From Pseudescherichia vulneris NBRC 102420 (lineage in GTDB: Bacteria > Pseudomonadota > Gammaproteobacteria > Enterobacterales > Enterobacteriaceae), in contig NZ_BBMZ01000012.1 of the NCBI RefSeq assembly GCF_000759795.1, forward strand, positions 1 through 64,000: DNA of 64,000 nucleotides, read 5' to 3'. The notes below the pieces were generated by a model that did no database searches, had not been told where the DNA came from, and saw only the letters and a list, made by a program, of their open reading frames with translations. Positions 41,434-52,418 of this stretch are shown in pieces (positions within the stretch are counted from its first letter, which is position 1; each line of letters opens with the position of its first letter). The position numbers and the translations under genes are program-made.

Positions 41434-41731
41434 ATGTATGCCACTGATTAAAGTCCCTGATGGGATCGAAAGGACGCGGTTGATGCTTTTCAAAATGTTT
41501 CGTATTTCTGCGGGCCTATTATAAGTTTCCTTGCTCACAAAAATATGTGTTGTTTCACATATCCATCATCTACGTAATCGATTGCGTTCACGTTTGCGTA
41601 GATAAAACGGGGCGATTGTACTGGCATTCCGCAACGTTGCCAATATTTGAGGTTTGTAAGGGGAGGTAAAAAGGTGTGAGCGAGGCAAAAGGGCGGCGCT
41701 GCGCCCTTACAGAAAGTAACCGAATATGACG
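41434..41731. promoter_or_regulatory. tsx upstream region with palindromes
   Basis: 298 bp without a gene between tsx and yajI. Sites seen: a perfect inverted repeat ATATGTG-N6-CACATAT (41543-41562); a LacI-family-type stretch GCGTTCACGTTTGCGT (41584-41599), whose right half equals the PurR/CytR-like ACGTTTGCGT; and GCAACGTTGC (41631-41640). E. coli tsx is controlled by CRP, CytR and DeoR, but no perfect CRP site was found. Confidence 0.45.
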
Positions 41732-42274
41732 TTACTGCATATTGGCTGGCTGAATGTCATGGATGCGGATAAAGCCAAGCTGCTCAGGGGTGATGCCGTT
41801 GAGCTGCAGCGGCACGCTGACGTCGCTCGGCGCAAGGGTGCTGGCCGGGGCGCTGATCAGCTGGTTCTGAACGTTAACTTCCTGCGGATTTTCGGTGGTA
41901 CCCTGAATCTGTCCCCACTCAACCGTGCCGCTAAAGGCCGGAAGCGGTGTATTAGACTCGCCCTGGATGAGCAGCGTCAGGCGCGTGCCGCCAGCGTTGG
42001 GGGCGATATCCTTCAGGGACATACGCAGCATACCGAGCTGGCTGTTCAGGCGCGCCGGGGTATTGGCACCCGGTAGCAGGTAGACGCCGCTCTCCGACTT
42101 AGCGTTCAGGCTGTTCTGCTGGGTGATCTTCACCGTCTCCTGATTGAGCTTGCTCATCTCTTTATTGAGCGTGCTCACGCTCTGATGCAGCTGACGCACC
42201 TCGCTCTGTTGGGCGCAGGCGCTAAGAGTAAACAGGCTCCCCAGCAGGGCGAGCTTCAGATAACGTCTTGTCAT
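41732..42274 (-). CDS. yajI: DUF3251 lipoprotein YajI
   Basis: 180 residues (E. coli YajI 179). Signal peptide MTRRYLKLALLGSLFTLSAC with a lipobox ending at Cys20, then a coiled-coil stretch (VRQLHQSVSTLNKEMSKLNQE) and a beta-rich domain. Unknown function. I choose this Met because the signal peptide begins there; the frame is open upstream to 42382 without similarity. Divergent from nrdR. Confidence 0.88.
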   Translation of the reverse strand: MTRRYLKLALLGSLFTLSACAQQSEVRQLHQSVSTLNKEMSKLNQETVKITQQNSLNAKSESGVYLLPGANTPARLNSQLGMLRMSLKDIAPNAGGTRLTLLIQGESNTPLPAFSGTVEWGQIQGTTENPQEVNVQNQLISAPASTLAPSDVSVPLQLNGITPEQLGFIRIHDIQPANMQ

Positions 42275-42392
42275 GATGGCGGTTTCCTTAAACAAGTTAT
42301 TGCCTGTAAGGGTAGATCGTTCGGACACGCTTGGCATCGATCCTTTATCCCAAAAGTGCTGATGCCTTTGTTGTCGCGGCATATCGGGTTAA

Positions 42393-42878
<486 letters not shown>

Positions 42879-42882
42879 GCTC

Positions 42883-44010
42883 ATGCTGGAAGATAAGCAG
42901 GACGACAAGCAGGACGAGATATACATGGCCCGCGCGCTGAAGCTGGCGCAGCGCGGGCGTTACACCACCCATCCTAATCCGAACGTAGGCTGCGTGATTG
43001 TGAAAGAGGGTGAGATCGTCGGGGAAGGGTTCCACTTGCGCGCCGGTGAGCCGCATGCCGAGGTGCACGCCCTGCGCATGGCGGGTGAGCGCGCCCGCGG
43101 TGCTACTGCCTATGTGACGCTGGAGCCGTGCAGCCATCATGGCCGGACGCCGCCCTGCTGCGAGGCGTTGATTAACGCCGGTGTCGCCCGCGTCGTCGCG
43201 GCGATGCAGGATCCCAACCCGCAGGTGGCGGGCCGGGGACTATATCGTCTCGCCCAGGAGGGAATCGAGGTCAGTCACGGTCTGATGATGAGCGAGGCCG
43301 AGCGGCTTAACCGCGGCTTCCTCAAGCGCATGCGTACCGGCTTCCCGTGGATCCAGCTCAAGCTCGGCGCGTCGCTGGACGGACGCACGGCGATGGCCAA
43401 CGGCGAGAGCCAGTGGATCACCTCGCCCGAAGCGCGCCGGGACGTTCAGCGCCTGCGCGCCGAGAGCCACGCGATATTAACCAGCAGCGCCACGGTGCTG
43501 GCGGACGATCCGGCTCTGACCGTCCGCTGGGACGAGCTGGGTGCTGATACCCAGGCGCGCTATGCCCAGGCAGATCTGCGTCAGCCGGTGCGTATCGTTG
43601 TCGACAGCCAGAACCGTGTGACGCCGGCGCATCGTCTTGTTCAGCAGCCGGGCGAAACCTGGTTTGCCCGCACCCGCGCCGACGAGCGCCAGTGGCCGGA
43701 CGGGGTGCGCCACATTCTGGTTCCTGAACATAACGGCCATCTCGATCTGGTCTCAATGATGATGCTGCTGGGACGCCAGCAGATTAACAGCATCTGGGTT
43801 GAAGCGGGCGCGCAGATGGCGGGCGCGCTGCTGCAGGCCGGGCTGGTGGACGAGCTGATTGTCTATCTGGCACCGAAGCTGTTAGGCAGCGAGGCGCGTG
43901 GCCTCTGCGTTCTGCCAGGGCTTGAGAGCCTGGCCGCCGCGCCGCAGCTTAAGTTCACCGAAATCCGTCAGGTAGGCCCGGATCTGTGCCTGCATCTGAT
44001 CCCCGCGTAG
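42883..44010 (+). CDS. ribD: Riboflavin biosynthesis deaminase/reductase RibD
   Basis: Bifunctional enzyme: deaminase domain with the zinc motif HAEVHAL...PCSHHGRTPPC, then a reductase domain (QLKLGASLDGRTAMANGESQWITS). 375 residues, eight more than E. coli, because the N-terminus begins MLEDKQDDKQDEIYMARAL with a repeated DKQD. I chose this start for its SD (AGGA, eight bases ahead). Confidence 0.96.
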   Translation: MLEDKQDDKQDEIYMARALKLAQRGRYTTHPNPNVGCVIVKEGEIVGEGFHLRAGEPHAEVHALRMAGERARGATAYVTLEPCSHHGRTPPCCEALINAGVARVVAAMQDPNPQVAGRGLYRLAQEGIEVSHGLMMSEAERLNRGFLKRMRTGFPWIQLKLGASLDGRTAMANGESQWITSPEARRDVQRLRAESHAILTSSATVLADDPALTVRWDELGADTQARYAQADLRQPVRIVVDSQNRVTPAHRLVQQPGETWFARTRADERQWPDGVRHILVPEHNGHLDLVSMMMLLGRQQINSIWVEAGAQMAGALLQAGLVDELIVYLAPKLLGSEARGLCVLPGLESLAAAPQLKFTEIRQVGPDLCLHLIPA

Positions 44011-44057
44011 TGCGCTCGTAAAAGGGAAGCAGTGCGTAAAATAGTATGATAAAATCC

Positions 44058-44073
44058 GCCCCCCTGCGGGGGC
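44058..44073 (+). other. Hairpin in the ribD-ribH gap
   Basis: GCCCCC and GGGGGC with a CTGC loop, about 25 bases before the ribH start. It has no U-run and does not cover the SD (CTAAGGT). Confidence 0.5.
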
Positions 44074-44098
44074 TATATGAGAACCCTAAGGTAAGTTT

Positions 44099-44569
44099 AT
44101 GAACATTATTGAAGCTACTGTTGCTGCCCCGGACGCTCGCGTCGCCATCACCATTGCGCGTTTCAACAACTTCATCAACGACAGCCTGCTGGAAGGTGCT
44201 ATCGACGCCCTGAAGCGTATCGGCCAGGTTAAAGATGAAAACATCACCGTTGTTTGGGTTCCAGGTGCTTATGAGCTGCCTCTGGCGGCGGGCGCGCTGG
44301 CAAAAGCCGGTAAATACGATGCGATTATTGCGCTCGGCACGGTGATCCGTGGCGGTACGGCACACTTCGAATACGTCGCGGGCGGCGCAAGCAACGGCCT
44401 GGCGCACGTGGCTCAGGAGAGCGCCATTCCGGTAGCCTTTGGTGTGCTCACCACTGAAAGTATTGAACAAGCCATCGAACGCGCTGGCACGAAAGCGGGT
44501 AACAAGGGTGCTGAAGCAGCACTGACCGCGCTTGAAATGATTAATGTATTGAAAGCCATTCAAGGCTGA
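44099..44569 (+). CDS. ribH: 6,7-dimethyl-8-ribityllumazine synthase
   Basis: Penultimate step of riboflavin synthesis, forming a hollow capsid-like 60-mer. 156 residues (gene ribE in E. coli naming). The conserved [16 protein letters not shown] and [19 protein letters not shown] motifs are present. Cotranscribed with ribD and nusB. Confidence 0.98.
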   Translation: MNIIEATVAAPDARVAITIARFNNFINDSLLEGAIDALKRIGQVKDENITVVWVPGAYELPLAAGALAKAGKYDAIIALGTVIRGGTAHFEYVAGGASNGLAHVAQESAIPVAFGVLTTESIEQAIERAGTKAGNKGAEAALTALEMINVLKAIQG

Positions 44570-44588
44570 TTTTTGTAAGGGGAATTCC

Positions 44589-45008
44589 GTGAAACCTGCT
44601 GCTCGTCGCCGCGCCCGTGAGTGTGCCGTCCAGGCGCTTTACTCCTGGCAGTTGTCCCAGAACGACATCGCCGATGTTGAATACCAGTTCCTGGCGGAAC
44701 AGGATGTCAAAGACGTTGACATCGCTTACTTCCGCGAGCTGCTGTCCGGGGTGGCGACTAACAGCGCATATCTCGACGGCCTGATGAAGCCCTATCTGTC
44801 CCGCCTGCTTGAAGAGCTGGGCCAGGTTGAGAAAGCGGTACTGCGTATCGCGCTGTTTGAACTCTCCAAACGTGATGACGTGCCGTACAAGGTTGCCATC
44901 AACGAAGCCATTGAACTGGCAAAAACGTTTGGTGCAGAAGACAGCCACAAGTTTGTGAATGGCGTGCTGGATAAAGCCGCACCCGCGATCCGCCCCCACA
45001 AAAAGTAA
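44589..45008 (+). CDS. nusB: Transcription antitermination factor NusB
   Basis: 139 residues from a GTG; binds boxA RNA with NusE (S10) in rRNA antitermination. [25 protein letters not shown] is the family N-terminus. 19 bp after ribH, 76 bp before thiL. Confidence 0.98.
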   Translation: MKPAARRRARECAVQALYSWQLSQNDIADVEYQFLAEQDVKDVDIAYFRELLSGVATNSAYLDGLMKPYLSRLLEELGQVEKAVLRIALFELSKRDDVPYKVAINEAIELAKTFGAEDSHKFVNGVLDKAAPAIRPHKK

Positions 45009-45084
45009 TCTCAAGGCCGGTACGGCGGAGCGCAGTTGCCGCTTCGCCCCGGCCTTACTCATTTATTCTGCTGAGGCATAACGT

Positions 45085-46062
45085 ATGGCATGCGGCGAAT
45101 TCTCCCTTATTGCCCGTTACTTTAACCGTGTCAGACGTGCGCGTCTGGATGTCGAAACCGGCATCGGCGATGACTGCGCGCTGCTGAACGTTCCGGAAAA
45201 ACAGACCCTGGCAATCAGTACCGATACGCTGGTATCGGGCATCCACTTTCTCCCGGATATCGATCCTGCCGACCTGGCCTACAAAGCGCTGGCAGTAAAC
45301 CTGAGCGACCTGGCGGCGATGGGCGCTGACCCGGCGTGGCTGACCCTTGCGTTGACCCTGCCAGAGGTCGACGAGCCCTGGTTGAAAGCGTTTAGCGATA
45401 GCCTGTTCGAGCAGCTTAGCTACTACGACATGCAGCTCATCGGCGGCGACACGACGCGCGGGCCGCTCTCCATGACGCTGGGTATTCACGGCTACGTTCC
45501 CGTGGGCCGGGCGCTGAAACGCTCTGGCGCGAAGCCCGGAGACTGGATCTACGTCACCGGCACGCCGGGAGACAGCGCCGCCGGACTGGCGATCCTCCAG
45601 GATCGTTTGCAGGTAGACGATCCCAAAGACGCCGACTGGCTGATCAAACGCCATCTGCGCCCGACGCCGCGTATTTTGCACGGCCAGGCGCTGCGCGATC
45701 TGGCTAACTCGGCCATCGATCTCTCCGACGGGCTGATCTCCGATCTGGGACACATTTTGCAGGCCAGCGAGTGCGGCGCGATGATCGACGTGGATGCGCT
45801 GCCGTACTCGGATGCCCTGCATCGCCATGTGGATCCAGACCAGGCCCTGCGCTGGGCGCTGGGCGGCGGTGAAGATTACGAACTCTGCTTCACCGTGCCC
45901 GAGTTGAATCGCGGTGCGCTGGAGGTGGCGATTGGTCAGCTTGGCATTCCGTATACCTGCATCGGGCGGATGAGCGCCGATATCGACGGCATCAGCTTTA
46001 CCCGCGAGGGCAGGGCAGTGACTTTTGACTGGAAAGGATATGACCATTTTGCCGCGCACTAA
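45085..46062 (+). CDS. thiL: Thiamine-monophosphate kinase
   Basis: Makes thiamine diphosphate from the monophosphate with ATP. 325 residues (E. coli 325). AIR-synthase-like motifs: [24 protein letters not shown] and [13 protein letters not shown]. Its 3' end overlaps pgpA by 23 bases, linking the two. Confidence 0.97.
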   Translation: MACGEFSLIARYFNRVRRARLDVETGIGDDCALLNVPEKQTLAISTDTLVSGIHFLPDIDPADLAYKALAVNLSDLAAMGADPAWLTLALTLPEVDEPWLKAFSDSLFEQLSYYDMQLIGGDTTRGPLSMTLGIHGYVPVGRALKRSGAKPGDWIYVTGTPGDSAAGLAILQDRLQVDDPKDADWLIKRHLRPTPRILHGQALRDLANSAIDLSDGLISDLGHILQASECGAMIDVDALPYSDALHRHVDPDQALRWALGGGEDYELCFTVPELNRGALEVAIGQLGIPYTCIGRMSADIDGISFTREGRAVTFDWKGYDHFAAH

Positions 46063-46555
46063 AGATATCGCCAAAAGCCGCCTGAACTTGCGTAACCCGT
46101 GGCACCTGCTGGCCACCGGGTTTGGCAGCGGCCTGAGTCCGGTGGTGCCAGGCACCATGGGTTCGCTGGCGGCGATCCCGTTCTGGTATCTGATGACCTT
46201 CCTGCCGTGGCAGCTCTACTCCATGGTGGTGATGCTCTCTATCTGTATTGGCGTCTACCTGTGTCATCAGACGGCAAAGGATATGGGCGTGCATGACCAT
46301 GGCAGCATCGTCTGGGATGAGTTTATCGGGATGTGGATCACCCTGATGGCGTTACCTACCAATGACTGGCAGTGGGTGGCCGCCGGGTTTGTGCTGTTCC
46401 GTATCTTTGATATGTGGAAGCCGTGGCCGATCCGCTGGTTTGACCGCAACGTGCACGGCGGGATGGGGATCATCGTTGATGATATTGTCGCCGGGATCGT
46501 GGCGGCAGGGATCCTCTATCTGATTGGCCATCACTGGCCCATTGGTATCCTTTAG
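46040..46555 (+). CDS. pgpA: Phosphatidylglycerophosphatase A
   Basis: Inner-membrane enzyme that converts phosphatidylglycerol phosphate to phosphatidylglycerol. 171 residues, start [15 protein letters not shown] as in E. coli with [27 protein letters not shown] and [15 protein letters not shown] hold the conserved acidic residues; three or four membrane segments. Overlaps thiL. Confidence 0.97.
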   Translation: MTILPRTKDIAKSRLNLRNPWHLLATGFGSGLSPVVPGTMGSLAAIPFWYLMTFLPWQLYSMVVMLSICIGVYLCHQTAKDMGVHDHGSIVWDEFIGMWITLMALPTNDWQWVAAGFVLFRIFDMWKPWPIRWFDRNVHGGMGIIVDDIVAGIVAAGILYLIGHHWPIGIL

Positions 46556-46562
46556 CGGGGTA

Positions 46563-46603
46563 AAATGCCGGATGGCGGCGGTAACGCCTTATCCGGCCTG
46601 GGG
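46563..46603. repeat. REP-like palindrome
   Basis: ATGCCGGATGGCGGCGGTAA then CGCCTTATCCGGCCTGG, a REP unit in the 66-bp gap between the convergent pgpA and yajO stops. Confidence 0.75.
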
Positions 46604-46621
46604 GTTTCAGATCAACCGAAC

Positions 46622-47596
46622 CTATTTGAACCCTACCACCGGATGCTGCTTATATGGCGTCTCCAGCTCGGCAATCTGCTCTGGCGTCAGGGTTAACTCT
46701 ACCGCCTGAATCAACTCCTCAAGCTGCTCTTCCCGGGATGCGCCGATAATCGGGGCGGCCACGCCGGGCTTACTCAGCAGCCAGGCAATCGCCACCTGTG
46801 CCCGGGTCGCTCCGGTATCTTCTGCAATCGCCGCCAGCCGCTCGGCAATCTGCGCGTCCCCGGCGTCGCTCTCGTTATAGAGCGTTTTACCAAATTCATC
46901 TGACACCGAGCGAGCAGTGGTTTCTCCCCACGGGCGCGTCAGACGGCCGCGCGCCAGCGGGCTCCACGGGATCACCGCCACGCCCTCCTGATAGCAGAGC
47001 GGCAGCATCTCGCGCTCTTCTTCACGGTAGATAAGATTGTAGTGGTTCTGCATGGTGACAAAGCGCGCCCAGCCGTGCTGCTCCTGAAGCTTAAGCGCCT
47101 CGGCGAACTGCGAGGCATGCATAGACGATGCGCCGATGTAGCGCGCCTTACCGGCCTTGACCACGTCGTTCAGCGCTTCCAGCGTCTCTTCGATAGGGGT
47201 GTTGTAGTCCCAGCGATGGATCTGCAACAGGTCAACATACTCCATGCCGAGCCGGCGCAGGCTGTCATCAATCGAGCGCAGGATCTGCGGGCGAGAAAGC
47301 CCTTCCGGCAGATCGCCCACCTGATGGTAAACCTTGGTGGCGACCACCACCTCTTCGCGGTAGGCGAAATCTTTCAGCGCCCGGCCAACGATCTCTTCGC
47401 TGCTGCCGTCGGAGTAGCTGTTTGCGGTGTCGAAAAAGTTGATGCCGCCCTCAAGGGCGTGCTTGATGATGAGACGGCTGCTCTCTTCTGGCAGGGTCCA
47501 GGCGTGACTGCCCCGATCCGGTTCGCCAAAGGTCATACAGCCAAGACAAAGACGGGAAACCTTAAGATCTGTTTTTCCTAACGTATTGTATTGCAC
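46622..47596 (-). CDS. yajO: Aldo/keto reductase family protein YajO
   Basis: 324 residues (E. coli 324). Aldo-keto reductase barrel: the catalytic Asp and Tyr in FFDTANSYSDG, Lys in VVVATKVYH, His in LLQIHRWD. E. coli YajO can form deoxyxylulose 5-phosphate from ribulose 5-phosphate in mutants. It starts with GTG. The SD GCAGGAG lies in a large hairpin covering the dxs-yajO gap. Last gene of xseB-ispA-dxs-yajO. Confidence 0.95.
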   Translation of the reverse strand: MQYNTLGKTDLKVSRLCLGCMTFGEPDRGSHAWTLPEESSRLIIKHALEGGINFFDTANSYSDGSSEEIVGRALKDFAYREEVVVATKVYHQVGDLPEGLSRPQILRSIDDSLRRLGMEYVDLLQIHRWDYNTPIEETLEALNDVVKAGKARYIGASSMHASQFAEALKLQEQHGWARFVTMQNHYNLIYREEEREMLPLCYQEGVAVIPWSPLARGRLTRPWGETTARSVSDEFGKTLYNESDAGDAQIAERLAAIAEDTGATRAQVAIAWLLSKPGVAAPIIGASREEQLEELIQAVELTLTPEQIAELETPYKQHPVVGFK

Positions 47597-47651
47597 GGTT
47601 CCACTCCTGCTTAAGGGTACGAGTACCCTTAAGCATAGCAGGAGCGGAACC
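47597..47651 (-). promoter_or_regulatory. Long hairpin hiding the yajO SD
   Basis: The arms GGTTCCACTCCTGC+TTAAGGGTAC (47597-47620) and GTACCCTTAA (47623-47632) plus GCAGGAGCGGAACC (47638-47651) pair over 24 bases with one mismatch and a 5-nt bulge (GCATA). In the mRNA, read on minus, the yajO SD (GCAGGAG) is in the 3' arm. No U-run follows, so it is unlikely to be a plain terminator. Confidence 0.7.
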
Positions 47652-47657
47652 GGAGGC

Positions 47658-49520
47658 TCAGGCCAGCCAGGTCTGAATTTTTGCGATAATGCCGGCGGCG
47701 TCGAGGCCCAGCTCGATGCGCGCCTCCTCCTGGGTGCCCTGCGGGATAAAGTAGTCCGGCAGGCCGAGGTTGAGAACCGGAACCGGTTTACGGTTAGCCA
47801 TCAGCACTTCATTCACGCCGCTGCCCGCACCGCCGATAATGGCGTTCTCTTCCAGGGTGACCAGAGAAGTATGGGTTGCGGCCAGCTCCAGAATCAGCGC
47901 CTCGTCGAGGGGCTTCACAAAACGCATATCCACCAGCGTGGCGTTCAGCGTCTCGGCGGCTTTCTGCGCCTCCGGCATCAGCGTACCGAAGTTAAGGATC
48001 GCGATCGCTTCACCCTGACGTTTCACGACCCCTTTACCGATAGGCAACGCGGCCAGCGGCTCAAGGGTGACGCCGACGGCGTTGCCGCGCGGATAGCGCA
48101 CGGCGCTCGGGCCTTCACTGTAGTGGTAGCCGGTGTAGAGCATCTGGCGACATTCGTTCTCGTCGCTCGGGGTCATGATCACCATCTCCGGCACGCAGCG
48201 CAGGAAGGAGATATCAAACGCCCCCTGGTGCGTCTGCCCGTCCGCGCCGACAATCCCCGCCCGATCGATAGCAAACAGCACCGGCAGCTTCTGGATCGCC
48301 ACGTCGTGGATCACCTGGTCATAGGCGCGCTGCAGGAAGGTAGAGTAGATCGCCACCACCGGCTTGTAGCCGCCAATCGCCAGCCCGGCGGCAAAGGTCA
48401 CCGCGTGCTGTTCGGCAATCGCCACGTCAAAATACTGTTGCGGATAGGTGCGGGAGAACTCCACCATGCCCGAGCCTTCGCGCATTGCGGGCGTAACGGC
48501 CATCAGCTTGTCGTCTTGTGCCGCTGTCTCGCACAGCCAGTCGCCGAAAATTTTCGAGTAGGAGGGCATCCCGCCGCTGCTTTTTGGCAGCGTTCCCTTG
48601 GCCGGATCGAATTTCGGTACGGCGTGGAAGGTGATCGGATCCTTTTCGGCGGGCTCGTAGCCGCGTCCTTTTTTAGTCATGATGTGCAGGAACTGCGGGC
48701 CCTTCAGGTCACGCATATTTTTCAGCGTGGTGACCAGACCCAGCACATCATGGCCGTCAACCGGGCCGATGTAGTTAAAGCCCAGCTCTTCAAACAGGGT
48801 GCCGGGCACAACCATGCCCTTAATATGCTCTTCTGTGCGTTTCAGCAGCTCTTTGATCGGCGGCACATTGGAGAAGACCCGCTTTCCGCCTTCGCGCAGG
48901 GTGGAATAGAGCTTGCCCGAGAGCAGCTGCGCCAGATGGTTGTTAAGCGCGCCAACGTTCTCGGAAATCGACATCTCGTTGTCGTTGAGGATCACCAGCA
49001 TATCCGGTCGGATATCACCGGCGTGGTTCATCGCCTCGAAGGCCATACCGGCGGTGATCGCCCCGTCGCCAATCACGCAGACGGTACGGCGCTGCTTGCC
49101 CTCTTTCTCTGCTGCTACCGCGATGCCAATCCCGGCGCTGATCGAGGTAGAGGAGTGGCCGACGCTCAGCACGTCATACTCGCTCTCGCCGCGCCATGGG
49201 AAGGGGTGCAGGCCGCCTTTCTGGCGGATGGTATCGATGCGATCCCGGCGACCGGTCAGGATTTTGTGTGGGTAAGCCTGATGGCCGACGTCCCAGATAA
49301 GCTGATCGAACGGCGTATTGTAGACATAGTGCAGTGCCACGGTCAGCTCAACCGTGCCAAGCCCGGAGGCGAAGTGGCCGCTGGAGCGGCTCACGCTGTC
49401 GAGAAGATAGCGGCGCAGCTCGTCGCACAGCTTCGGCAGGCTCTCTTTAGGCAGCAGGCGCAGATCCTGGGTGGCATTCACCAGCGCCAGGGTCGGGTAT
49501 TTGGCAGTATCAAAACTCAT
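47658..49520 (-). CDS. dxs: 1-deoxy-D-xylulose-5-phosphate synthase
   Basis: First enzyme of the MEP isoprenoid pathway, also feeding thiamine and pyridoxal synthesis. 620 residues (E. coli 620). The ThDP motif [32 protein letters not shown] and the C-terminal pyrimidine domain [16 protein letters not shown] are present. 17 bp after ispA, in one operon with xseB. Confidence 0.98.
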   Translation of the reverse strand: MSFDTAKYPTLALVNATQDLRLLPKESLPKLCDELRRYLLDSVSRSSGHFASGLGTVELTVALHYVYNTPFDQLIWDVGHQAYPHKILTGRRDRIDTIRQKGGLHPFPWRGESEYDVLSVGHSSTSISAGIGIAVAAEKEGKQRRTVCVIGDGAITAGMAFEAMNHAGDIRPDMLVILNDNEMSISENVGALNNHLAQLLSGKLYSTLREGGKRVFSNVPPIKELLKRTEEHIKGMVVPGTLFEELGFNYIGPVDGHDVLGLVTTLKNMRDLKGPQFLHIMTKKGRGYEPAEKDPITFHAVPKFDPAKGTLPKSSGGMPSYSKIFGDWLCETAAQDDKLMAVTPAMREGSGMVEFSRTYPQQYFDVAIAEQHAVTFAAGLAIGGYKPVVAIYSTFLQRAYDQVIHDVAIQKLPVLFAIDRAGIVGADGQTHQGAFDISFLRCVPEMVIMTPSDENECRQMLYTGYHYSEGPSAVRYPRGNAVGVTLEPLAALPIGKGVVKRQGEAIAILNFGTLMPEAQKAAETLNATLVDMRFVKPLDEALILELAATHTSLVTLEENAIIGGAGSGVNEVLMANRKPVPVLNLGLPDYFIPQGTQEEARIELGLDAAGIIAKIQTWLA

Positions 49521-49537
49521 CAGAGACTCATTGTTGT

Positions 49538-50437
49538 TTATTTATCACGCTGAATTATAAAGTCGGCCAGCGCTTCAAGGGTCGAGGTGTCCAGAGAGTG
49601 GGCGGCCAGCTGCGCTAACGCGCTGCGGGCGTCGTCAATCAGGTCACGGGCTTTCGTCCGGGCTTGCTCAAGGCCCAGCAGGGCGGGATAGGTGCTTTTA
49701 CCCAGCTGCTGATCGGCCCCCTGACGTTTGCCGAGAGTTGCAGTATCACCCACCACATCCAGAATGTCATCCTGTACCTGGAAGGCCAGACCGATACACT
49801 CAGCGTATTGATCCAGAATCGGCAGCACGTCACGACCCCGTTCACCGGCGGTCAGAGCACCCATGCGCACCGCCGCGCGGATCAGCGCCCCGGTTTTATG
49901 GCGGTGGATACGCTCCAGCTCGGCAAGCTGCACCTGTTTACCTTCGGCGTCCAGATCCAACGCCTGGCCGCCGCACATACCTGCCACGCCGCTGGCCTGT
50001 GCCAGCTCGGCAACCATCGCCAGCCGATCGCGATCGGTCACCTCCGGCATCGGTGCATCGGCAAGGATAGAGAACGCCAGCGTTTGCAGGGCATCTCCCG
50101 CCAGAATGGCACTCGCCTCACCGTATTTAATGTGGCAGGTCGGCTGGCCCCGGCGCAGATCGTCATCGTCCATGGCTGGCAGATCGTCATGGATCAGGGA
50201 GTAGGCGTGTATGCACTCCACGGCGGCGGCGGGGGCATCCAGCGTGTTGACGCTGACGCCAAACATGCTGCCTGTGGCATAGACCAAAAAGGGTCGCAGA
50301 CGCTTGCCGCCTAATAGTGCGCCATAGTGCATGGCCTCAACCAGTGGAGTGTTCTGAAAGGGCAGGGGAGCAATGAAACGCCGCAGCGCGGCATTAGCCT
50401 GCTCGACGCAGGTTTCTAATTGTTCAGTAAAATCCAT
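49538..50437 (-). CDS. ispA: Farnesyl diphosphate synthase
   Basis: Adds two isopentenyl units to make farnesyl diphosphate. 299 residues. The first Asp-rich motif is in [15 protein letters not shown], the second in [23 protein letters not shown] binds diphosphate. One base separates it from xseB. Confidence 0.98.
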   Translation of the reverse strand: MDFTEQLETCVEQANAALRRFIAPLPFQNTPLVEAMHYGALLGGKRLRPFLVYATGSMFGVSVNTLDAPAAAVECIHAYSLIHDDLPAMDDDDLRRGQPTCHIKYGEASAILAGDALQTLAFSILADAPMPEVTDRDRLAMVAELAQASGVAGMCGGQALDLDAEGKQVQLAELERIHRHKTGALIRAAVRMGALTAGERGRDVLPILDQYAECIGLAFQVQDDILDVVGDTATLGKRQGADQQLGKSTYPALLGLEQARTKARDLIDDARSALAQLAAHSLDTSTLEALADFIIQRDK

Positions 50438-50438
50438 A

Positions 50439-50681
50439 TTACTCGGCGTCCGGGGTAAAGGGGGTGAGCGGGGCCTCTTCCTGTTCTGACAGCAGGATCT
50501 GCACGCGCTGCTCCGCCTGCTGTAACTTGGTCTGCCCCTGGCGTGCCAGCTGCACGCCGCGTTCGAATTCGCTCAGGGCCTCTTCAAGGGGCAGATCGCC
50601 GCTCTCAAGACGGGTCACTATCTGTTCCAGCTCGGTAAGCGCCGTTTCAAAGCTGGCCGGTGCGTCGTTTTTCTTTGCCAT
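50439..50681 (-). CDS. xseB: Exodeoxyribonuclease VII small subunit
   Basis: 80 residues, helical, as in E. coli ([38 protein letters not shown]). It joins XseA to form exonuclease VII, which degrades single-stranded DNA. First gene of the xseB-ispA-dxs group, divergent from thiI. Confidence 0.97.
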   Translation of the reverse strand: MAKKNDAPASFETALTELEQIVTRLESGDLPLEEALSEFERGVQLARQGQTKLQQAEQRVQILLSEQEEAPLTPFTPDAE

Positions 50682-50885
50682 AAGGATGTCTGACTCTCGT
50701 TTTATTCGTCTGCGCTATGGTAGCGAAGTCGGGCCGCGTATTAAATAACGCGCAATGGTCATGCGGTGTGCAAGGTAGACCCCGATGGTGGTATACTTGC
50801 GCGCCTGGAAGCAGCCGCGGTTAGGGGCTGCTGTATTAATCCCCCACAAGTCCACTATGCGACTTGCCAAAGAACCTTTGCCGCC

Positions 50886-52334
50886 ATGAAGTTTATCATT
50901 AAATTGTTCCCGGAAATCACCATCAAAAGCCAATCCGTGCGTTTGCGCTTTATTAAAATTTTAACCGGAAACATTCGTAACGTTCTGAAGCACCACGACG
51001 AAGAGATTAAAGTCGTTCGTCACTGGGACCACGTGGAAGTGCGTACCAAAGACGAGTCCCTGCGTCCTGCTATCCGCGATGCGCTGACCCGTATTCCCGG
51101 TATTCACCATATTCTGGAGGTAGAAGATGTGCCTTATACCTCCCTGCATGACATTTTCGAGAAAGCGCTGGCCCAGTATCGCGAGCAGCTAGAGGGGAAA
51201 ACCTTCTGCGTGCGCGTGAAACGTCGCGGTAAACATGAGTTTAGCTCCATTGAAGTAGAACGCTACGTCGGTGGCGGGCTGAATCAGCATATTGAGAGCG
51301 CTCGCGTAAAATTGACCCACCCGGATTACACGGTCCATCTGGAGATTGAAGACGATCGCCTGTTGCTGATAACGCGCCGCTCGGAAGGCATCGGTGGCTT
51401 CCCTATCGGTACCCAGGAGGATGTCCTGTCGCTGATCTCCGGTGGCTTTGACTCCAGCGTCTCCAGCTATATGCTGATGCGCCGTGGCTGCCGCGTGCAC
51501 TACTGCTTCTTTAACCTCGGTGGCGCAGCGCACGAAATTGGCGTGCGTCAGGTGGCTCACTATCTGTGGAACCGCTTCGGCAGCTCGCATCGCGTACGCT
51601 TTGTGGCGATCAACTTTGAGCCGGTGGTCGGTGAGATCCTGGAAAAAGTCGATGACGGTCAGATGGGCGTGGTGCTGAAACGCATGATGGTGCGTGCGGC
51701 CTCTAAGGTCGCCGAGCGTTACGGTGTGCAGGCCCTGGTCACCGGTGAAGCGCTGGGCCAGGTCTCTAGCCAGACCCTGACCAACCTGCGTCTGATCGAT
51801 AACGTCTCTGATACGCTGATCCTGCGTCCGCTGATCTCCCACGATAAAGAGCACATTATCGACGTGGCTCGCGCGATCGGCACGGAAGACTTCTCCCGTA
51901 CCATGCCGGAATATTGTGGCGTGATCTCCAAAAGCCCGACGGTAAAAGCAGTGAAGTCGAAGATCGAAGCCGAAGAGCAGAACTTCGATTTTGCGATCCT
52001 CGATCGGGTGGTGGAAGAGGCGACCAACGTCGACATCCGCGAGATCGCGCAGCGAACCGAAGAGGAAGTGGTAGAGGTAGAGACCGTCACCGGCTTTGGT
52101 CCGAACGACGTGGTGCTGGATATCCGCTCTCCGGACGATCAGGAGAGCAAGCCGCTAGTGGTGGAGGGCGTCGACGTGGTAACGCTGCCGTTCTACAAGC
52201 TGAGCACCAAATTTGGCGATCTCGATCAGAGCAAAACCTGGCTGCTGTGGTGCGAGCGTGGCGTGATGAGCCGCCTGCAGGCGCTCTACCTGCACGAGCA
52301 GGGCTTCACTAATGTGAAGGTTTATCGCCCATAA
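50886..52334 (+). CDS. thiI: tRNA 4-thiouridine synthase / thiamine thiazole synthesis ThiI
   Basis: Transfers sulphur to tRNA U8 and to ThiS for the thiazole ring. 482 residues. N-terminal ferredoxin-like and THUMP domains (to about 170), PP-loop [12 protein letters not shown] at about 183, and a C-terminal rhodanese domain with the catalytic Cys in WCERGVMS. The start [15 protein letters not shown] agrees with E. coli; the frame extends 40 codons upstream without similarity. Confidence 0.98.
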   Translation: MKFIIKLFPEITIKSQSVRLRFIKILTGNIRNVLKHHDEEIKVVRHWDHVEVRTKDESLRPAIRDALTRIPGIHHILEVEDVPYTSLHDIFEKALAQYREQLEGKTFCVRVKRRGKHEFSSIEVERYVGGGLNQHIESARVKLTHPDYTVHLEIEDDRLLLITRRSEGIGGFPIGTQEDVLSLISGGFDSSVSSYMLMRRGCRVHYCFFNLGGAAHEIGVRQVAHYLWNRFGSSHRVRFVAINFEPVVGEILEKVDDGQMGVVLKRMMVRAASKVAERYGVQALVTGEALGQVSSQTLTNLRLIDNVSDTLILRPLISHDKEHIIDVARAIGTEDFSRTMPEYCGVISKSPTVKAVKSKIEAEEQNFDFAILDRVVEEATNVDIREIAQRTEEEVVEVETVTGFGPNDVVLDIRSPDDQESKPLVVEGVDVVTLPFYKLSTKFGDLDQSKTWLLWCERGVMSRLQALYLHEQGFTNVKVYRP

Positions 52335-52338
52335 GAAA

Positions 52339-52411
52339 ACGCCCGGCGAGCCTGCCGGGCCTACAAAGTGCATAATGTAGGCCGGGTCAGGCGAAGCCGC
52401 CACCCGGCGTT
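52339..52411. repeat. BIME: two inverted REP units
   Basis: CGCCCGGCGAGCCTGCCGGG then TGTAGGCCGGGTCAGGCGAA...CGCCACCCGGCG, filling the gap between the convergent thiI and yajL stops. Confidence 0.75.
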
Positions 52412-52418
52412 TTATTGC

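Noticed and set aside
41543-41562. A CRP site before tsx
   Set aside because: The half-sites TGTG and CACA are six bases apart instead of the eight needed by CRP.
47586-49553. A 655-codon plus-strand frame
   Set aside because: It lies antisense to dxs along its whole length. dxs has all family motifs; the long mirror frame results from GC-rich codon bias.
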